Both the position numbers and the translations under genes were made by a program. Of a stretch of 64,000 nt of DNA, positions 42,732-52,088 are shown one piece after another (positions within the stretch are counted from its first letter, which is position 1; every line of letters begins with the position of its first letter). The notes below the pieces were generated by a model. That model ran no database searches. It worked only from the letters and a program-made list of their open reading frames with translations, and had not been told where the DNA came from. This DNA is from Acinetobacter lactucae. GTDB taxonomy: Bacteria > Pseudomonadota > Gammaproteobacteria > Pseudomonadales > Moraxellaceae. Location: NCBI RefSeq assembly GCF_001605885.1, contig NZ_LRPE01000009.1:62001-126000 (forward strand), written 5' to 3'.

Positions 42732-44099
42732 ATGAATTATTCAGATAAACAAGTGATGAGTGGCAACCCTGAATCAATGCCATTTCGTCTTTTAGGTGGC
42801 TGGATAGAACAGCCTAGCGACCTTCAACCGGAACTGGAAGGTTCTGTTAGTGCAGATGTTATTGTGGTCGGTGCTGGTTTTGCCGGGTTGTCGACAGCTC
42901 TTGAACTCACTGCTCGTGGTGCAAAAGTCATCGTACTTGAGCAAGAGTTCGGTGGTTTCGGTGCCAGCGGCCGTAATGCTGGCTATCTGCTCGGTAGTAT
43001 GGGAATTGAATTCGAAGTGTTCGCCAAGCGCCTCGGCGTTGATCGTGCAAGGCAGTTTGTTAATTTCTACGATGAGGGTGTGACCTATGTTGAAAAGCGT
43101 CTAGTCGAGTTAGGCATTGATTGTGATTACAATCCTTCTGGCATTATCCGCGCTGTCATAGATCCTTCGCAGGAAAAATGGCTACGCCGCAGTATGAGAG
43201 TTGGTGAAGAACTAGGGTCCCATACTCGCTTTGTAGATCAAGCTGAAATGCGTGCTCGTGGGATTCCACCAGCTTTTCTGTTTGGTAGCGAACAGCGCGG
43301 CGGCACGCTAAACCCAGGTAAATACGTGAGTGGTTTACGCCGTGCAGCCATACAGGCAGGTGTTAAGATTTATGAGAAAACACCAGTGCTCTCTTATAAC
43401 GAAGGACCAATCATTACATGCAAAACCGCTCGTGGTAGTGCCAGCGCACCCATCATGGTGTTAACCACAAATGCTTTCACACCTCAGTTGGGATTGCTGC
43501 GTGATAAAGTTGCGCCAATACGGGTTTCGGCAATTGAAACCCACCAATTATCTCCAAAGCAATTGGAGTCTCTGGGTTGGCCTGGCCGAGAAGGTATTAT
43601 TACACCGCACCTCATGATGGAAAGTCATCGTCTTACTGCCCACAACACAATGGTGTTGACAGTTAAGAAGTTGAATTATGTTTACGGTTCAAAAACTCCA
43701 AACGTACCAGATCACGACGCCTATGCTGCACTGGCACAGACATTACGTGAGCGTCATCCCACATTGAAAGGTCTTGGCATTAAGCACTGCTGGAGTGGTT
43801 ACGTTAGTGTGGCTTATGACTTTTTGCCTGTAGTTGGATCAACTGGACCACATCAAAATATTATCTATGCAGCGGGCTGTACGGGACATGGGCTTGCGAC
43901 TCAGTCACTCATGGGACAGCTCCTTGCCGAGAAAATTAAAGGAGTAGAAAATCCTATTCTGAAGAACTTATACCACAAGACTCCTTCTACACTACCTGAA
44001 CCACTCCAGTGGTGTGTATTTAAAACAGGTTTCAAGGCAGCAGCCTTCCATGATCGTCTAACTGACCGCAAAGCGCTTGCTGCTAAAAAGGATTCATAG
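42732..44099 (+). CDS. FAD-dependent oxidoreductase (DAO / PuuB-like)
   Basis: A 455-residue flavoprotein of the D-amino-acid oxidase superfamily. The ADP-binding motif VIVVGAGFAGLSTALEL is at 43-59 with Glu69 ending beta 2, then GASGRNAGYLLGS, and a C-terminal VAYDFLPVVGSTGPHQNIIYAAGCTGHGLA that closes the FAD site. Relatives oxidise secondary amines such as gamma-glutamylputrescine, sarcosine or D-amino acids. Its GC content seems higher than that of the surrounding genes. It shares a TetR-controlled unit with the 7-TM protein and is followed by a terminator. AGAAGGA precedes the start. Confidence 0.87.
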   Translation: MNYSDKQVMSGNPESMPFRLLGGWIEQPSDLQPELEGSVSADVIVVGAGFAGLSTALELTARGAKVIVLEQEFGGFGASGRNAGYLLGSMGIEFEVFAKRLGVDRARQFVNFYDEGVTYVEKRLVELGIDCDYNPSGIIRAVIDPSQEKWLRRSMRVGEELGSHTRFVDQAEMRARGIPPAFLFGSEQRGGTLNPGKYVSGLRRAAIQAGVKIYEKTPVLSYNEGPIITCKTARGSASAPIMVLTTNAFTPQLGLLRDKVAPIRVSAIETHQLSPKQLESLGWPGREGIITPHLMMESHRLTAHNTMVLTVKKLNYVYGSKTPNVPDHDAYAALAQTLRERHPTLKGLGIKHCWSGYVSVAYDFLPVVGSTGPHQNIIYAAGCTGHGLATQSLMGQLLAEKIKGVENPILKNLYHKTPSTLPEPLQWCVFKTGFKAAAFHDRLTDRKALAAKKDS

Positions 44100-44130
44100 G
44101 GCTAAGCATTTGTTAGTACCGTAAATAATT

Positions 44131-44160
44131 AATGGGCTACATTCTTGTAGTCCATTTTAA
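44131..44160 (+). terminator. intrinsic terminator after FAD oxidoreductase
   Basis: AATGGGCTACA / TGTAGTCCATT stem (one G-T pair) with a 4-nt loop and a short T run, 32 bp after the stop. Confidence 0.75.
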
Positions 44161-44297
44161 AAATCTCCTCTAAGCCTAGCTTTAAATATTGCCCTATCTA
44201 AGCCCATGATCAATTCAAACAGTGATTTCGACTCAACGCATTCGTTATTTTTTGATATCAAAATTTATTAATTAGAATAAAAAGGATAGTAATTATT

Positions 44298-44933
44298 GTG
44301 ACTAAAAACAATCGAGGCAAACGTGGTCGGCCTGCCAATCTAACACTTAGCCAAACGATAATCGATGCAGCATACGAACTATTTGTAGAATTAGGTTTTA
44401 AAGCAGCGACATTGAACATGGTCGCCCAACGTGCAAATATTTCTAAGCTGAGTATTTATAGACACTTCGAGAATAAAGAAGCCCTTTTCAGCGCGGTTGT
44501 CGCCACCCGCTGCCAACATTTTGCAACTCATGCTTTTCTAAAAGATCTCGATGGTTCAGCCGAAGAACAGCTTATGTCAGTGGGATCATCTCTACTTTGT
44601 ACTCTATTGAGCTCGGACTTCCGTAGTCTTGAGACTATGATCATAGCTGATAGGACAAACCAAAAAATTTTAAGCAAACTACATTACGAAGTCGTGTTCG
44701 TTCATGTCATTAGACAAATTGAGGCACTACTCCGTCGGTTACACATGAAGAAGGTTCTAAACGTGCCGTATCCTCTTCAGTCCGCCCACTTGTTTGTTGC
44801 GCTTTTCAAAGGATCCAACCTCCGGATTATTGCACGTTTCGATGATGCAAAAGCAGAAGACGATAACACAATTAAATCCTACTGCCGCTCAGCTGTCGAC
44901 ATGTTCATCGCTACTCATAGTGGTAGTGGCTAA
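44298..44933 (+). CDS. TetR family transcriptional regulator
   Basis: A 211-residue regulator with a basic arm (KNNRGKRGRPANL) and helix-turn-helix at about 20-64 (TIIDAAYELF...LNMVAQRANISKLSIYRHFENKEALF). The C-terminal part matches the AcrR-C-like ligand domain used by many RutR/AcrR relatives. The start is GTG with an AAGGA site 11 bases before. It follows the FAD oxidoreductase after a terminator and could control that unit together with or instead of the TetR at 41220-41816. Confidence 0.88.
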   Translation: MTKNNRGKRGRPANLTLSQTIIDAAYELFVELGFKAATLNMVAQRANISKLSIYRHFENKEALFSAVVATRCQHFATHAFLKDLDGSAEEQLMSVGSSLLCTLLSSDFRSLETMIIADRTNQKILSKLHYEVVFVHVIRQIEALLRRLHMKKVLNVPYPLQSAHLFVALFKGSNLRIIARFDDAKAEDDNTIKSYCRSAVDMFIATHSGSG

Positions 44934-45418
44934 ATAGGCTGTTTATTTTATCAGTTATAAGATGGGTAATATTTCAATCTATTTAGAGTACAAAAAAGTT
45001 ATTTTAACGTACTAATTATTTGTCCTAAAATTTTAATATTCTTATGTAATTTAAAGAAAAATATAAACACTATCGTTTAATGAACAATCTACTTTATATA
45101 AATATTAATATGTATAGTAAATTATAATTAGATCAAAAATTATCTTTTATAATGTTTAAAATAGTTTTCTTTTGAAAGTTAACTTTGTTTTTATACATTT
45201 TACTACTCTAAATAAGTTTTTTGGGAATGAGAAAAAAGACAAACATCTCATCTTTTCTGACCTTATTTATATATAAAGACTACGCTAGATAATTCTCCGC
45301 TTAGATGTTATTGCAGATGCTCAAGTGGTGCTTAATTTGCCTACTCCGCTATAGACTTATTATTAGAGATAACCATAATAAACAAGAGACCAGCTAGTGG
45401 TCTCTTTTTTTTATTTTA
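44934..45418. other. 485-bp AT-rich intergenic region
   Basis: No gene is seen. The left part is very AT-rich. A terminator is present at the right end (45385-45413). The sequence around 45270-45360 is less AT-rich but carries no recognisable RNA gene or repeat. Confidence 0.5.
45385..45413. terminator. intrinsic terminator before the pentonate operon 3' end
   Basis: AGAGACCA-gctag-TGGTCTCT followed by a long T run on the plus strand; on the minus strand it follows the aldehyde dehydrogenase stop and would also form. Confidence 0.85.
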
Positions 45419-46993
45419 TTAGATCGCTTCTCTGGTCATTTCACCATTTACAAGTCTTAAAATCTGGAATGGGTTGCTGTCTTTTAAGGCTTCCGGCAAC
45501 AAACTTTGTGGATAGTTCTGGTAACACACCGGACGTAAGTAACGGTCTATTGCCAAGGTTCCAACCGAGGTGCCTCTAGCATCAGAAGTCGCTGGGTATG
45601 GCCCGCCGTGTACCATGGCATCACATACTTCAACACCCGTTGGGTAGCCATTTATAAGTAATCGGCCAGCTTTTTCTTCTAGCACAGGAACCACATCTGC
45701 AAACTCGGTGAAGTCTGCTTCATCGGCAATTAAAGTTGCTGTCAGTTGTCCATTCATACTTTGTAGGGCTTGCACAAGTTGAGCTTTATCTGCTACCTCA
45801 ATTACCACTGTCGCTGGACCAAAGATTTCTTCTTGTAAAAGCTGATCACCTGCCAATAACAGCTCCACATCAGCTTTAAATAGTTGTGGCTGTGCCTGAT
45901 TGCCTTGTTGGGTTTGACCTGCCAAGTGTTTAATACCTTGATGCTGGGTTAAATGCTCAAGACCAGCGGTATAGCTTTTTAAGGTGCCTGCATTCAGCAT
46001 AGTCTGTGCAGGTTTACCGCCCATAATTTCGGTTAGGTTACGAATGAGCTGGCTAAATTCAGCTGATTTAATACCTAAAATTAAACCTGGATTGGTACAG
46101 AACTGACCACAGCCTAAAACAACTGAGTCGGCTAAGTCCTGTGCAATTTTTTCACCACGGTTTTTCAAGGCTTCCGGTAACATCAGCATCGGGTTAATAC
46201 TGCTCATTTCCGCAAAGACTGGAATCGGTTGTGGACGGGCTGCGGCCATATCACATAAAGCACGGCCACCGCGAAGAGAGCCTGTAAAACCTACAGCCTG
46301 TATTAAAGGATGCTTAACCAGTGGTTCACCCACACCATTACCGTAGATCATGTTAAATACGCCTTTAGGCATATTTGATTTTTCGACAGCACGTTCGATT
46401 GCCTGAGCCACAAAATCTGCTGTCGCCATATGACCACTATGCGCTTTCACCACTACCGAACAACCAGCTGCCAGTGCAGAAGCAGTGTCACCACCCGCAG
46501 TTGAAAAAGCGAGTGGAAAGTTACTTGCCCCAAAGACTGCCACAGGGCCAATACCAATTTTAATCTGGCGCAAGTCTGGGCGAGGTAAAGGCTGACGCTC
46601 AGGCAAAGCTGTATCAATACGAGCCCCTAAGAAGTCACCACGACGCAACACTTTAGCAAACAGGCGCATTTGTCCACTGGTACGGCCACGTTCACCTTGC
46701 AAACGTACAAGTGGCAAAGCAGTTTCTTGCGAGACAATTTCTAGAAAATCTGTTCCTAAAGCATCGAGTTCATCAGCAATGTTTTCTAAAAAAGTAGCAC
46801 GCTGTTCAGGTGAAGTATGCCGGTAAGTCTTAAAGGCTTGGCTTGCAGCTTCACAGGCCTGATTAATTTCCTGTTCGGTTGCATGGTGAAACTCATAAGG
46901 CAAAGCCTCACCCGTTGTTGCATTCACACTTTTCAATAAAGTTGTACTTTGTGCGCTACGTGAACCGCCAATAAAGTTGTGTCCGATGACCAT
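45419..46993 (-). CDS. 2-oxoglutarate semialdehyde dehydrogenase (NADP+ aldehyde dehydrogenase)
   Basis: A 524-residue enzyme of the KGSADH/2,5-dioxovalerate dehydrogenase branch, longer than a standard aldehyde dehydrogenase. The base Glu is in VFAEMSSINPM and the nucleophile Cys in GCGQFCTNPG; FTGSLRGG takes the place of the usual FTGSTxxG. It oxidises 2-oxoglutarate semialdehyde to 2-oxoglutarate, last step of the non-phosphorylating pentose/hexarate pathways. It lies 10 bp after the FAH-fold dehydratase and in one operon with an MFS transporter. AAGGA precedes the ATG. Confidence 0.9.
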   Translation of the reverse strand: MVIGHNFIGGSRSAQSTTLLKSVNATTGEALPYEFHHATEQEINQACEAASQAFKTYRHTSPEQRATFLENIADELDALGTDFLEIVSQETALPLVRLQGERGRTSGQMRLFAKVLRRGDFLGARIDTALPERQPLPRPDLRQIKIGIGPVAVFGASNFPLAFSTAGGDTASALAAGCSVVVKAHSGHMATADFVAQAIERAVEKSNMPKGVFNMIYGNGVGEPLVKHPLIQAVGFTGSLRGGRALCDMAAARPQPIPVFAEMSSINPMLMLPEALKNRGEKIAQDLADSVVLGCGQFCTNPGLILGIKSAEFSQLIRNLTEIMGGKPAQTMLNAGTLKSYTAGLEHLTQHQGIKHLAGQTQQGNQAQPQLFKADVELLLAGDQLLQEEIFGPATVVIEVADKAQLVQALQSMNGQLTATLIADEADFTEFADVVPVLEEKAGRLLINGYPTGVEVCDAMVHGGPYPATSDARGTSVGTLAIDRYLRPVCYQNYPQSLLPEALKDSNPFQILRLVNGEMTREAI

Positions 46994-47003
46994 TTTAAAT
47001 TCC

Positions 47004-48002
47004 TTAAAGTGTTATAACTGAACCGATCGGTAACTCTGCTTGTGTATGAGCAAGTTTGTTTTTAAGGGGAAGACCGAATTCTTTCATTTCGATTTCAAAC
47101 TCATCGTTGACTTGTGCCTGAATACCATCGGCAAAAGATAAAGTCGCTGTACCGAAGTAGTGAATATGAACATCCCCTGCTTTTAAGAATTGTTGATACT
47201 TAAAGTGGTGATATTCCAGATTTGCCAAGCTATGGCACATATTGTCCTCACCCGACAAAAACTCTTTTTCCCAAATAATTTGTCCATCACGGCGCAAGCG
47301 GCTGGTTCCCACTAAATGTTTCGGTAATTCGCCTGTTCGTAAAGCTGGACCAAAACTACAAAAACGTAATTTTGAATGGGCTAGATATAAATAATTACGG
47401 CGCTCCATTACATGGTCAGAATATTCATTACCCAGCGCAAACCCGATTCGGTAAGGCTTTAAGTCTTCTCCAATCACATATAGGCCTGCGATTTCAGGCT
47501 CTTCGCCACCGTCTTCAGCAAATGGAGGTAAAGGCAACTCCGCTCCCGGTCTCACCACAATTGAACCATCACCTTTATAAAACCATTCTGGCTGCGCACC
47601 GATCTGACCTTCTGGTGGACGACCCTTTTGTAGTCCCCATTGAAATATCCGCATGGTGTCGGTCACTGAGCTGTCATCGCTTAAATTTTGCTGATGCATT
47701 TTGTCGCGTGCTGATGCAGAACCTAAATGAGTTAAACCTGTACCGGAAACTAAACAATGCGTTGGATCTGAATGGTCTAAAGGTGGCAGTACCTTTAAAT
47801 CTGCTAATAAAGATGAATAATCATAGGTCTCTGATTCAAACCCTAATGTCTCAACTTGTTGCTCTAATGAAACTTTATTGCGGATTGCCAAAAGTGCTAA
47901 ATCACGAACCGATTGAATATTTTTAACCGGATATGCCATGTTGCCTTCTACTTTGGCAACGGCACGTTGATTTGCACGATTTTCAAATTGAATAATTTGC
48001 AT
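47004..48002 (-). CDS. AraD1/GguC-like 2-keto-3-deoxy-pentonate dehydratase (FAH fold)
   Basis: A 332-residue protein of the fumarylacetoacetate-hydrolase superfamily, but of the AraD1/GguC subgroup: SGTGLTHLGSASARDKMH near 86-103 and an acidic metal site in GGEEPEIAGLYVI. Such proteins dehydrate L-2-keto-3-deoxyarabonate (or a related pentonate) to 2-oxoglutarate semialdehyde. The neighbours (pentonate dehydratase and semialdehyde dehydrogenase) give the steps on each side. It is not fumarylacetoacetase. TAAGGAA precedes the start. Confidence 0.85.
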   Translation of the reverse strand: MQIIQFENRANQRAVAKVEGNMAYPVKNIQSVRDLALLAIRNKVSLEQQVETLGFESETYDYSSLLADLKVLPPLDHSDPTHCLVSGTGLTHLGSASARDKMHQQNLSDDSSVTDTMRIFQWGLQKGRPPEGQIGAQPEWFYKGDGSIVVRPGAELPLPPFAEDGGEEPEIAGLYVIGEDLKPYRIGFALGNEYSDHVMERRNYLYLAHSKLRFCSFGPALRTGELPKHLVGTSRLRRDGQIIWEKEFLSGEDNMCHSLANLEYHHFKYQQFLKAGDVHIHYFGTATLSFADGIQAQVNDEFEIEMKEFGLPLKNKLAHTQAELPIGSVITL

Positions 48003-48012
48003 GTTTTATTCC

Positions 48013-49329
48013 TTACAAAGGCTTTTGAATATTCACTGTTTGTGTTTTTTGACGTTCGAGCTTGGCATAGACGATATAAGTCAAAATCAGACCAAAAAGC
48101 ATGACGATAGATAAGAAATACAAACCTGCAGCCATATTTCCTGTGTATTCTTTTAAAAGTCCGATGCCAAATGGCCCAACATAGCCACCTAAATTTCCGA
48201 CAGAATTGATTAAGGCAATGCCAGCCGCTGCACTTGCGCCTGTTAAGAAACGGCCCGGTAATGTCCAAAACACAGCAGTTGATGAAAATAGGCAGAACGC
48301 AACAACAGCCAAAGCAGCCAACTGCATGACTGGAGAATTTAGCCAAGCACTTAAAAACATTGCGCAAGCGCCTAGTGCGTAGAGAAAACTTAAATGTCCA
48401 TAGCGATCATTTAGACGATCGGTACTACGTGGAATAATTAATAATCCAATAATTCCAAAAACGTAGGGAATGCTCGATAAGAAGCCAATTTGAAGATCAG
48501 TACCACCTCCAAATTGCTTGATAATAGAAGGCAGCCAGAGGTTTAAACCGTAAATACTTAAAGTCACTGGTAGGTAATACAATGCTAATAAAAGTACGCG
48601 TTTGTCTTTTAAAGCATGTAATGGATTGGCATGTCGAGTTTGATCGTATTCGGCTTCATCTTTAACAAGTTCATTTTTAAGCCATTGTTTTTGTTCAATG
48701 CTTAACCATTTCACTTTATCAATGTTATCTGGTAACCACAGGAATGTTGGTAAAGCCAATAAAACCGCAGGTAAGCCGACTGCAATGAATAACCACTGCC
48801 AACCATGTAAGTTTGCAATGCCATCCATCCCAAGTAATAGACCAGCTAAAGGCCCAGCAATCATCATGGCAATGGGTTGTGAAAGCACAAACATTCCCAT
48901 AATTTTTCCACGATGACGCACGGGATACCACTGAGTGATGAGGTATAAAACTCCCGGGAAAAAGCCTGCCTCCGCTACACCAAGTAAAAAGCGTAATAGA
49001 TAAAAACTTTTTGGCCCTTCAATGAGCGCCATAGCCATGGTGATTAAACCCCACGTCAACAAAATGCGGGTAAACCATTTGCGGGCACCAAATTTGTCTA
49101 AAAGTAAGTTACTCGGTACTTCAAAAAGAAAGTACCCAATAAAGAATAAGCCTGCTCCTAGACCATAGGCTGCATCACCAATTCCGACGTCGGCCCCCAT
49201 ATGCAAATGAGCGAACCCAACAGCGGCACGATCAATGTAGGCCACCAGATATAGTATGACTAATGCAGGTATCAGCTTAAACGTGACCGTCCGTATTACA
49301 TCCTTTTCGAAATCCATGTTCGACTCCAT
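48013..49329 (-). CDS. MFS transporter, anion:cation symporter (ACS) type
   Basis: A 438-residue inner-membrane transporter with 12 hydrophobic segments and the ACS-family marks near the N-terminus (YLVAYIDRAAVGFAHLHM, then GYFLFEVPSNLLLDKFGARKWFTRILLTWG). Relatives import hexuronates, glucarate, galactonate or tartrate, which fits the pentonate/aldarate enzymes around it. A second ATG at 49317 (Met5) has a better spaced GGAG than the first, so the protein may be four residues shorter. Two GntR-type operators lie in the divergent promoter region upstream. Confidence 0.9.
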   Translation of the reverse strand: MESNMDFEKDVIRTVTFKLIPALVILYLVAYIDRAAVGFAHLHMGADVGIGDAAYGLGAGLFFIGYFLFEVPSNLLLDKFGARKWFTRILLTWGLITMAMALIEGPKSFYLLRFLLGVAEAGFFPGVLYLITQWYPVRHRGKIMGMFVLSQPIAMMIAGPLAGLLLGMDGIANLHGWQWLFIAVGLPAVLLALPTFLWLPDNIDKVKWLSIEQKQWLKNELVKDEAEYDQTRHANPLHALKDKRVLLLALYYLPVTLSIYGLNLWLPSIIKQFGGGTDLQIGFLSSIPYVFGIIGLLIIPRSTDRLNDRYGHLSFLYALGACAMFLSAWLNSPVMQLAALAVVAFCLFSSTAVFWTLPGRFLTGASAAAGIALINSVGNLGGYVGPFGIGLLKEYTGNMAAGLYFLSIVMLFGLILTYIVYAKLERQKTQTVNIQKPL

Positions 49330-49386
49330 TTCCTATTATTTACTTATAGAGCATCTTGCTCGTAAATTATCCTTTCAATTTAAAAT

Positions 49387-49399
49387 ATAGTAATACTAT
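49387..49399. promoter_or_regulatory. FadR-type GntR operator 1
   Basis: ATAGTAATACTAT, a 13-bp palindrome fitting the FadR-subfamily consensus TNGTNNNACNA. An identical copy lies 73 bp away. Confidence 0.75.
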
Positions 49400-49459
49400 T
49401 TAAATTTCAAACCTTTTAAAAATAAAATTTATGGTGTATTTTTAATTTAATTAGTTCTA

Positions 49460-49472
49460 ATAGTAATACTAT
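49460..49472. promoter_or_regulatory. FadR-type GntR operator 2
   Basis: ATAGTAATACTAT, identical to the copy at 49387-49399, 14 bp before the pentonate dehydratase start codon. One copy serves each divergent promoter. Confidence 0.75.
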
Positions 49473-49486
49473 ATAGGGAAATTTGT

Positions 49487-51220
49487 ATGAATAACAAACA
49501 AGTTCTTCGTTCGGCTGCTTGGTTTGGTACAACGGATAAAAATGGCTTTATGTATCGTAGTTGGATGAAGAACCAAGGAATTCCAGATCATGAGTTTCAA
49601 GGCAAACCGATTATTGGGATTTGTAATACGTGGTCTGAACTCACACCATGCAATGCCCATTTTCGAAAAATTGCCGAACATGTAAAAAAAGGAATTTTAG
49701 AGGCTGGCGGCTACCCTGTTGAGTTTCCGGTATTTTCAAATGGTGAGTCGAATTTACGTCCTACTGCCATGTTTACACGTAACTTAGCCAGTATGGATGT
49801 TGAGGAAGCTATTCGTGGTAACCCTATTGACGGTGTGGTGTTACTAACAGGTTGTGACAAAACTACACCTGCATTATTAATGGGTGCCGCAAGCTGTGAT
49901 ATTCCTGCCATTGTAGTAACTGGTGGGCCAATGCTGAATGGTAAGCACAAAGGTAAAGATATTGGTGCTGGTACTATTGTTTGGCAAATGCATGAAGAGT
50001 TAAAAGCAGGCAAAATCGATTTAAATGAATTTCTTTCTGCCGAATCTGGTATGTCACGCTCAGCGGGTACATGTAATACCATGGGCACTGCTTCTACCAT
50101 GGCGTGTATGGCAGAAGCCTTAGGTACTTCTTTACCACACAACGCAGCCATTCCAGCGGTAGATTCTCGTCGTTATGTGTTAGCTCATCTTTCTGGCATG
50201 CGTATTGTTGACATGGTTCACGAAGATTTACGTCTTTCTAAAATCCTAACCAAAGAAGCTTTCGAAAATGCCATTAAAGTCAATGCCGCTATTGGTGGTT
50301 CAACCAACGCCGTGATTCACTTAAAGGCAATTGCTGGACGTATTGGAGTTGATTTACAACTCGATGACTGGAACCGTGTCGGCCGAGGTATGCCAACCAT
50401 TGTTGACTTGCAGCCTTCTGGTCGTTTTCTCATGGAAGAGTTCTATTATAGCGGTGGCTTACCGGCCGTGATTCGTCGTATGGGCGAAGCCAATCTCTTA
50501 CCACATCCACACGCTTTAACCGTAAATGGTCAAGGCATTTGGGAAAATTGCCAGCAGTCACCTATTTATAATGATGAAGTGATTCGGAAAATAGACAATC
50601 CAATTCGCCAAGATGGCGGCATGTGTATTTTACGCGGTAATTTAGCGCCTAAAGGTGCGGTGCTTAAACCTTCTGCTGCAACACCTGAACTGATGAAACA
50701 CCGTGGTCGTGCAGTCGTATTTGAAAACTTTGATGATTATAAAACCCGCATTAATGACCCAGACCTTGATGTCGATGAAACTTGTATTCTAGTCATGAAA
50801 AATGCAGGACCTAAAGGCTATCCGGGCATGGCAGAAGTTGGAAATATGGGATTGCCCCCAAAGATTTTAGCCAAAGGAATTACCGACATGGTCCGTATTT
50901 CCGATGCACGTATGAGCGGTACAGCATATGGCACCGTGGTTTTACATGTTGCCCCTGAAGCTATGGCTGGCGGGCCTTTAGCCGTAGTTCAAAATGGTGA
51001 CTTTATCGAACTCGATGCCTATGAAGGAAAACTTCACCTAGAAGTGAGTGATGAAGAACTTAAGCAACGTCTAGAGAATTTAGCGCCTCCAGCTCCACCA
51101 AGTTTTATTGGCGGCTACCGCAAACTCTATGTAGAACATGTTCTACAAGCAGACGAAGGTTGTGATTTTGATTTCTTGGTCGGTTGCCGAGGCTCAGAAG
51201 TTCCACGCCACTCCCATTAA
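49487..51220 (+). CDS. IlvD/Edd family sugar-acid dehydratase (L-arabinonate/pentonate type)
   Basis: A 577-residue iron-sulfur dehydratase. Cluster cysteines are seen in LLTGCDKTTPA, SAGTCNTMGTAST and near the N-terminal IGICNTWSELTPCN. The NTWSELTPCNAHF form is that of arabinonate/xylonate/gluconate dehydratases rather than IlvD of branched-chain synthesis. It would produce a 2-keto-3-deoxy-pentonate for the FAH-fold enzyme. TAGGGA precedes the ATG. It is divergent from the transporter operon and shares a regulator region with it. L-arabinonate is the likely substrate; D-xylonate or another acid cannot be excluded. Confidence 0.9.
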   Translation: MNNKQVLRSAAWFGTTDKNGFMYRSWMKNQGIPDHEFQGKPIIGICNTWSELTPCNAHFRKIAEHVKKGILEAGGYPVEFPVFSNGESNLRPTAMFTRNLASMDVEEAIRGNPIDGVVLLTGCDKTTPALLMGAASCDIPAIVVTGGPMLNGKHKGKDIGAGTIVWQMHEELKAGKIDLNEFLSAESGMSRSAGTCNTMGTASTMACMAEALGTSLPHNAAIPAVDSRRYVLAHLSGMRIVDMVHEDLRLSKILTKEAFENAIKVNAAIGGSTNAVIHLKAIAGRIGVDLQLDDWNRVGRGMPTIVDLQPSGRFLMEEFYYSGGLPAVIRRMGEANLLPHPHALTVNGQGIWENCQQSPIYNDEVIRKIDNPIRQDGGMCILRGNLAPKGAVLKPSAATPELMKHRGRAVVFENFDDYKTRINDPDLDVDETCILVMKNAGPKGYPGMAEVGNMGLPPKILAKGITDMVRISDARMSGTAYGTVVLHVAPEAMAGGPLAVVQNGDFIELDAYEGKLHLEVSDEELKQRLENLAPPAPPSFIGGYRKLYVEHVLQADEGCDFDFLVGCRGSEVPRHSH

Positions 51221-51236
51221 TATTTATTCTTGAAAA

Positions 51237-51266
51237 AGATGATCTTGTTAAAACACAAGGTCATCT
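51237..51266 (+). terminator. hairpin between dehydratase and GntR genes
   Basis: AGATGATCTTGT pairs with ACAAGGTCATCT (one mismatch), 6-nt loop, no T run. Possible partial terminator reducing regulator expression. Confidence 0.5.
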
Positions 51267-51303
51267 ATACCATAGGATATTCAACATGTCGTAATAGTGA
51301 AAT

Positions 51304-52020
51304 ATGAGTAAAGCTGACTATAAAAATCCTATTCCAAGCAAAAGCCAACATGCATTAATTGTTCAACAATTGGGATTAAAAATTGTTTCTGGTGAAATCT
51401 CAGAAAATGAAAAACTCCCGAGTGAAGTTGATTTATGTGAGGAATATAAAATCAGCCGTCCTGTCTTTCGCGAAGCAATCCGTGTTTTAAATGCGAAAGG
51501 TTTAACTTACTCAAGACCAAAAATCGGAACTGTAGTAAGGCCTAAAGAAGAATGGCATTTACTCGACCCAGATGTATTGTTTTGGTTGATTCAAACGACG
51601 CCTGAACATGAGTTTTTTAAAACCCTTTCTACCGTACGACGCGTTTTGGAACCAGAACTGGCCTATATTGCGGCAAGTACGGCAAACGAAGAAGATATTG
51701 AACGCATTAAACATGCCTATGATGGGATGGAAAAAGCGACAACAGTTGAAGAATTTATAGAGCCAGATATTCAATTTCACTTAGCAATTGCTAAAGCAAC
51801 GCATAATGACTTGCTGGCTTATATGTCGAAAATGCTGGTTTTACCTTTACAACAATCAATTCAGGTCACCAGTCTACGTCCAAATTTACAAGGCCATTCG
51901 TTACCGAGACATAAAGCGATTTTAACCGCAATTGAAAATAAAGATCCGCTTTCTGCTCGCCATGCTTCACTTGTTCAGCTGGACGACACCAAAATGGCTT
52001 ACGATTTAATTAAAAAATAA
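51304..52020 (+). CDS. GntR family regulator, FadR subfamily
   Basis: A 238-residue regulator with an N-terminal winged helix (LGLKIVSGEISENEKLPSEVDLCEEYKISRPVFREAIRVLNAKGL, about 20-65) and an all-helical FCD effector domain with the metal-binding Asp/His pattern (DIQFHLAIAKATHN, HKAIL). It probably represses the pentonate genes through two identical ATAGTAATACTAT palindromes in the divergent promoter. The effector should be a pathway sugar acid. Its gene is 83 bp after the dehydratase, likely co-transcribed in part. Confidence 0.9.
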   Translation: MSKADYKNPIPSKSQHALIVQQLGLKIVSGEISENEKLPSEVDLCEEYKISRPVFREAIRVLNAKGLTYSRPKIGTVVRPKEEWHLLDPDVLFWLIQTTPEHEFFKTLSTVRRVLEPELAYIAASTANEEDIERIKHAYDGMEKATTVEEFIEPDIQFHLAIAKATHNDLLAYMSKMLVLPLQQSIQVTSLRPNLQGHSLPRHKAILTAIENKDPLSARHASLVQLDDTKMAYDLIKK

Positions 52021-52040
52021 TTTTTATATATTCATTACTT

Positions 52041-52081
52041 AAAGCCTGATAATTCAAAATAAAGTTATCAGGCTTTTTTAT
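52041..52081. terminator. bidirectional intrinsic terminator
   Basis: AAAGCCTGATAA / TTATCAGGCTTT perfect 12-bp stem with flanking A and T runs between the convergent GntR and porin genes. Confidence 0.9.
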
Positions 52082-52088
52082 TTATAAA

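Noticed and set aside
45261..45384. Small RNA gene in the less AT-rich stretch before the terminator at 45385
   Set aside because: A terminator without an upstream plus-strand gene is suggestive, but no promoter or known RNA family could be recognised.
47004..48002. Fumarylacetoacetase of tyrosine catabolism
   Set aside because: The fold is shared, but sequence and neighbours fit the AraD1/GguC pentonate dehydratase group.
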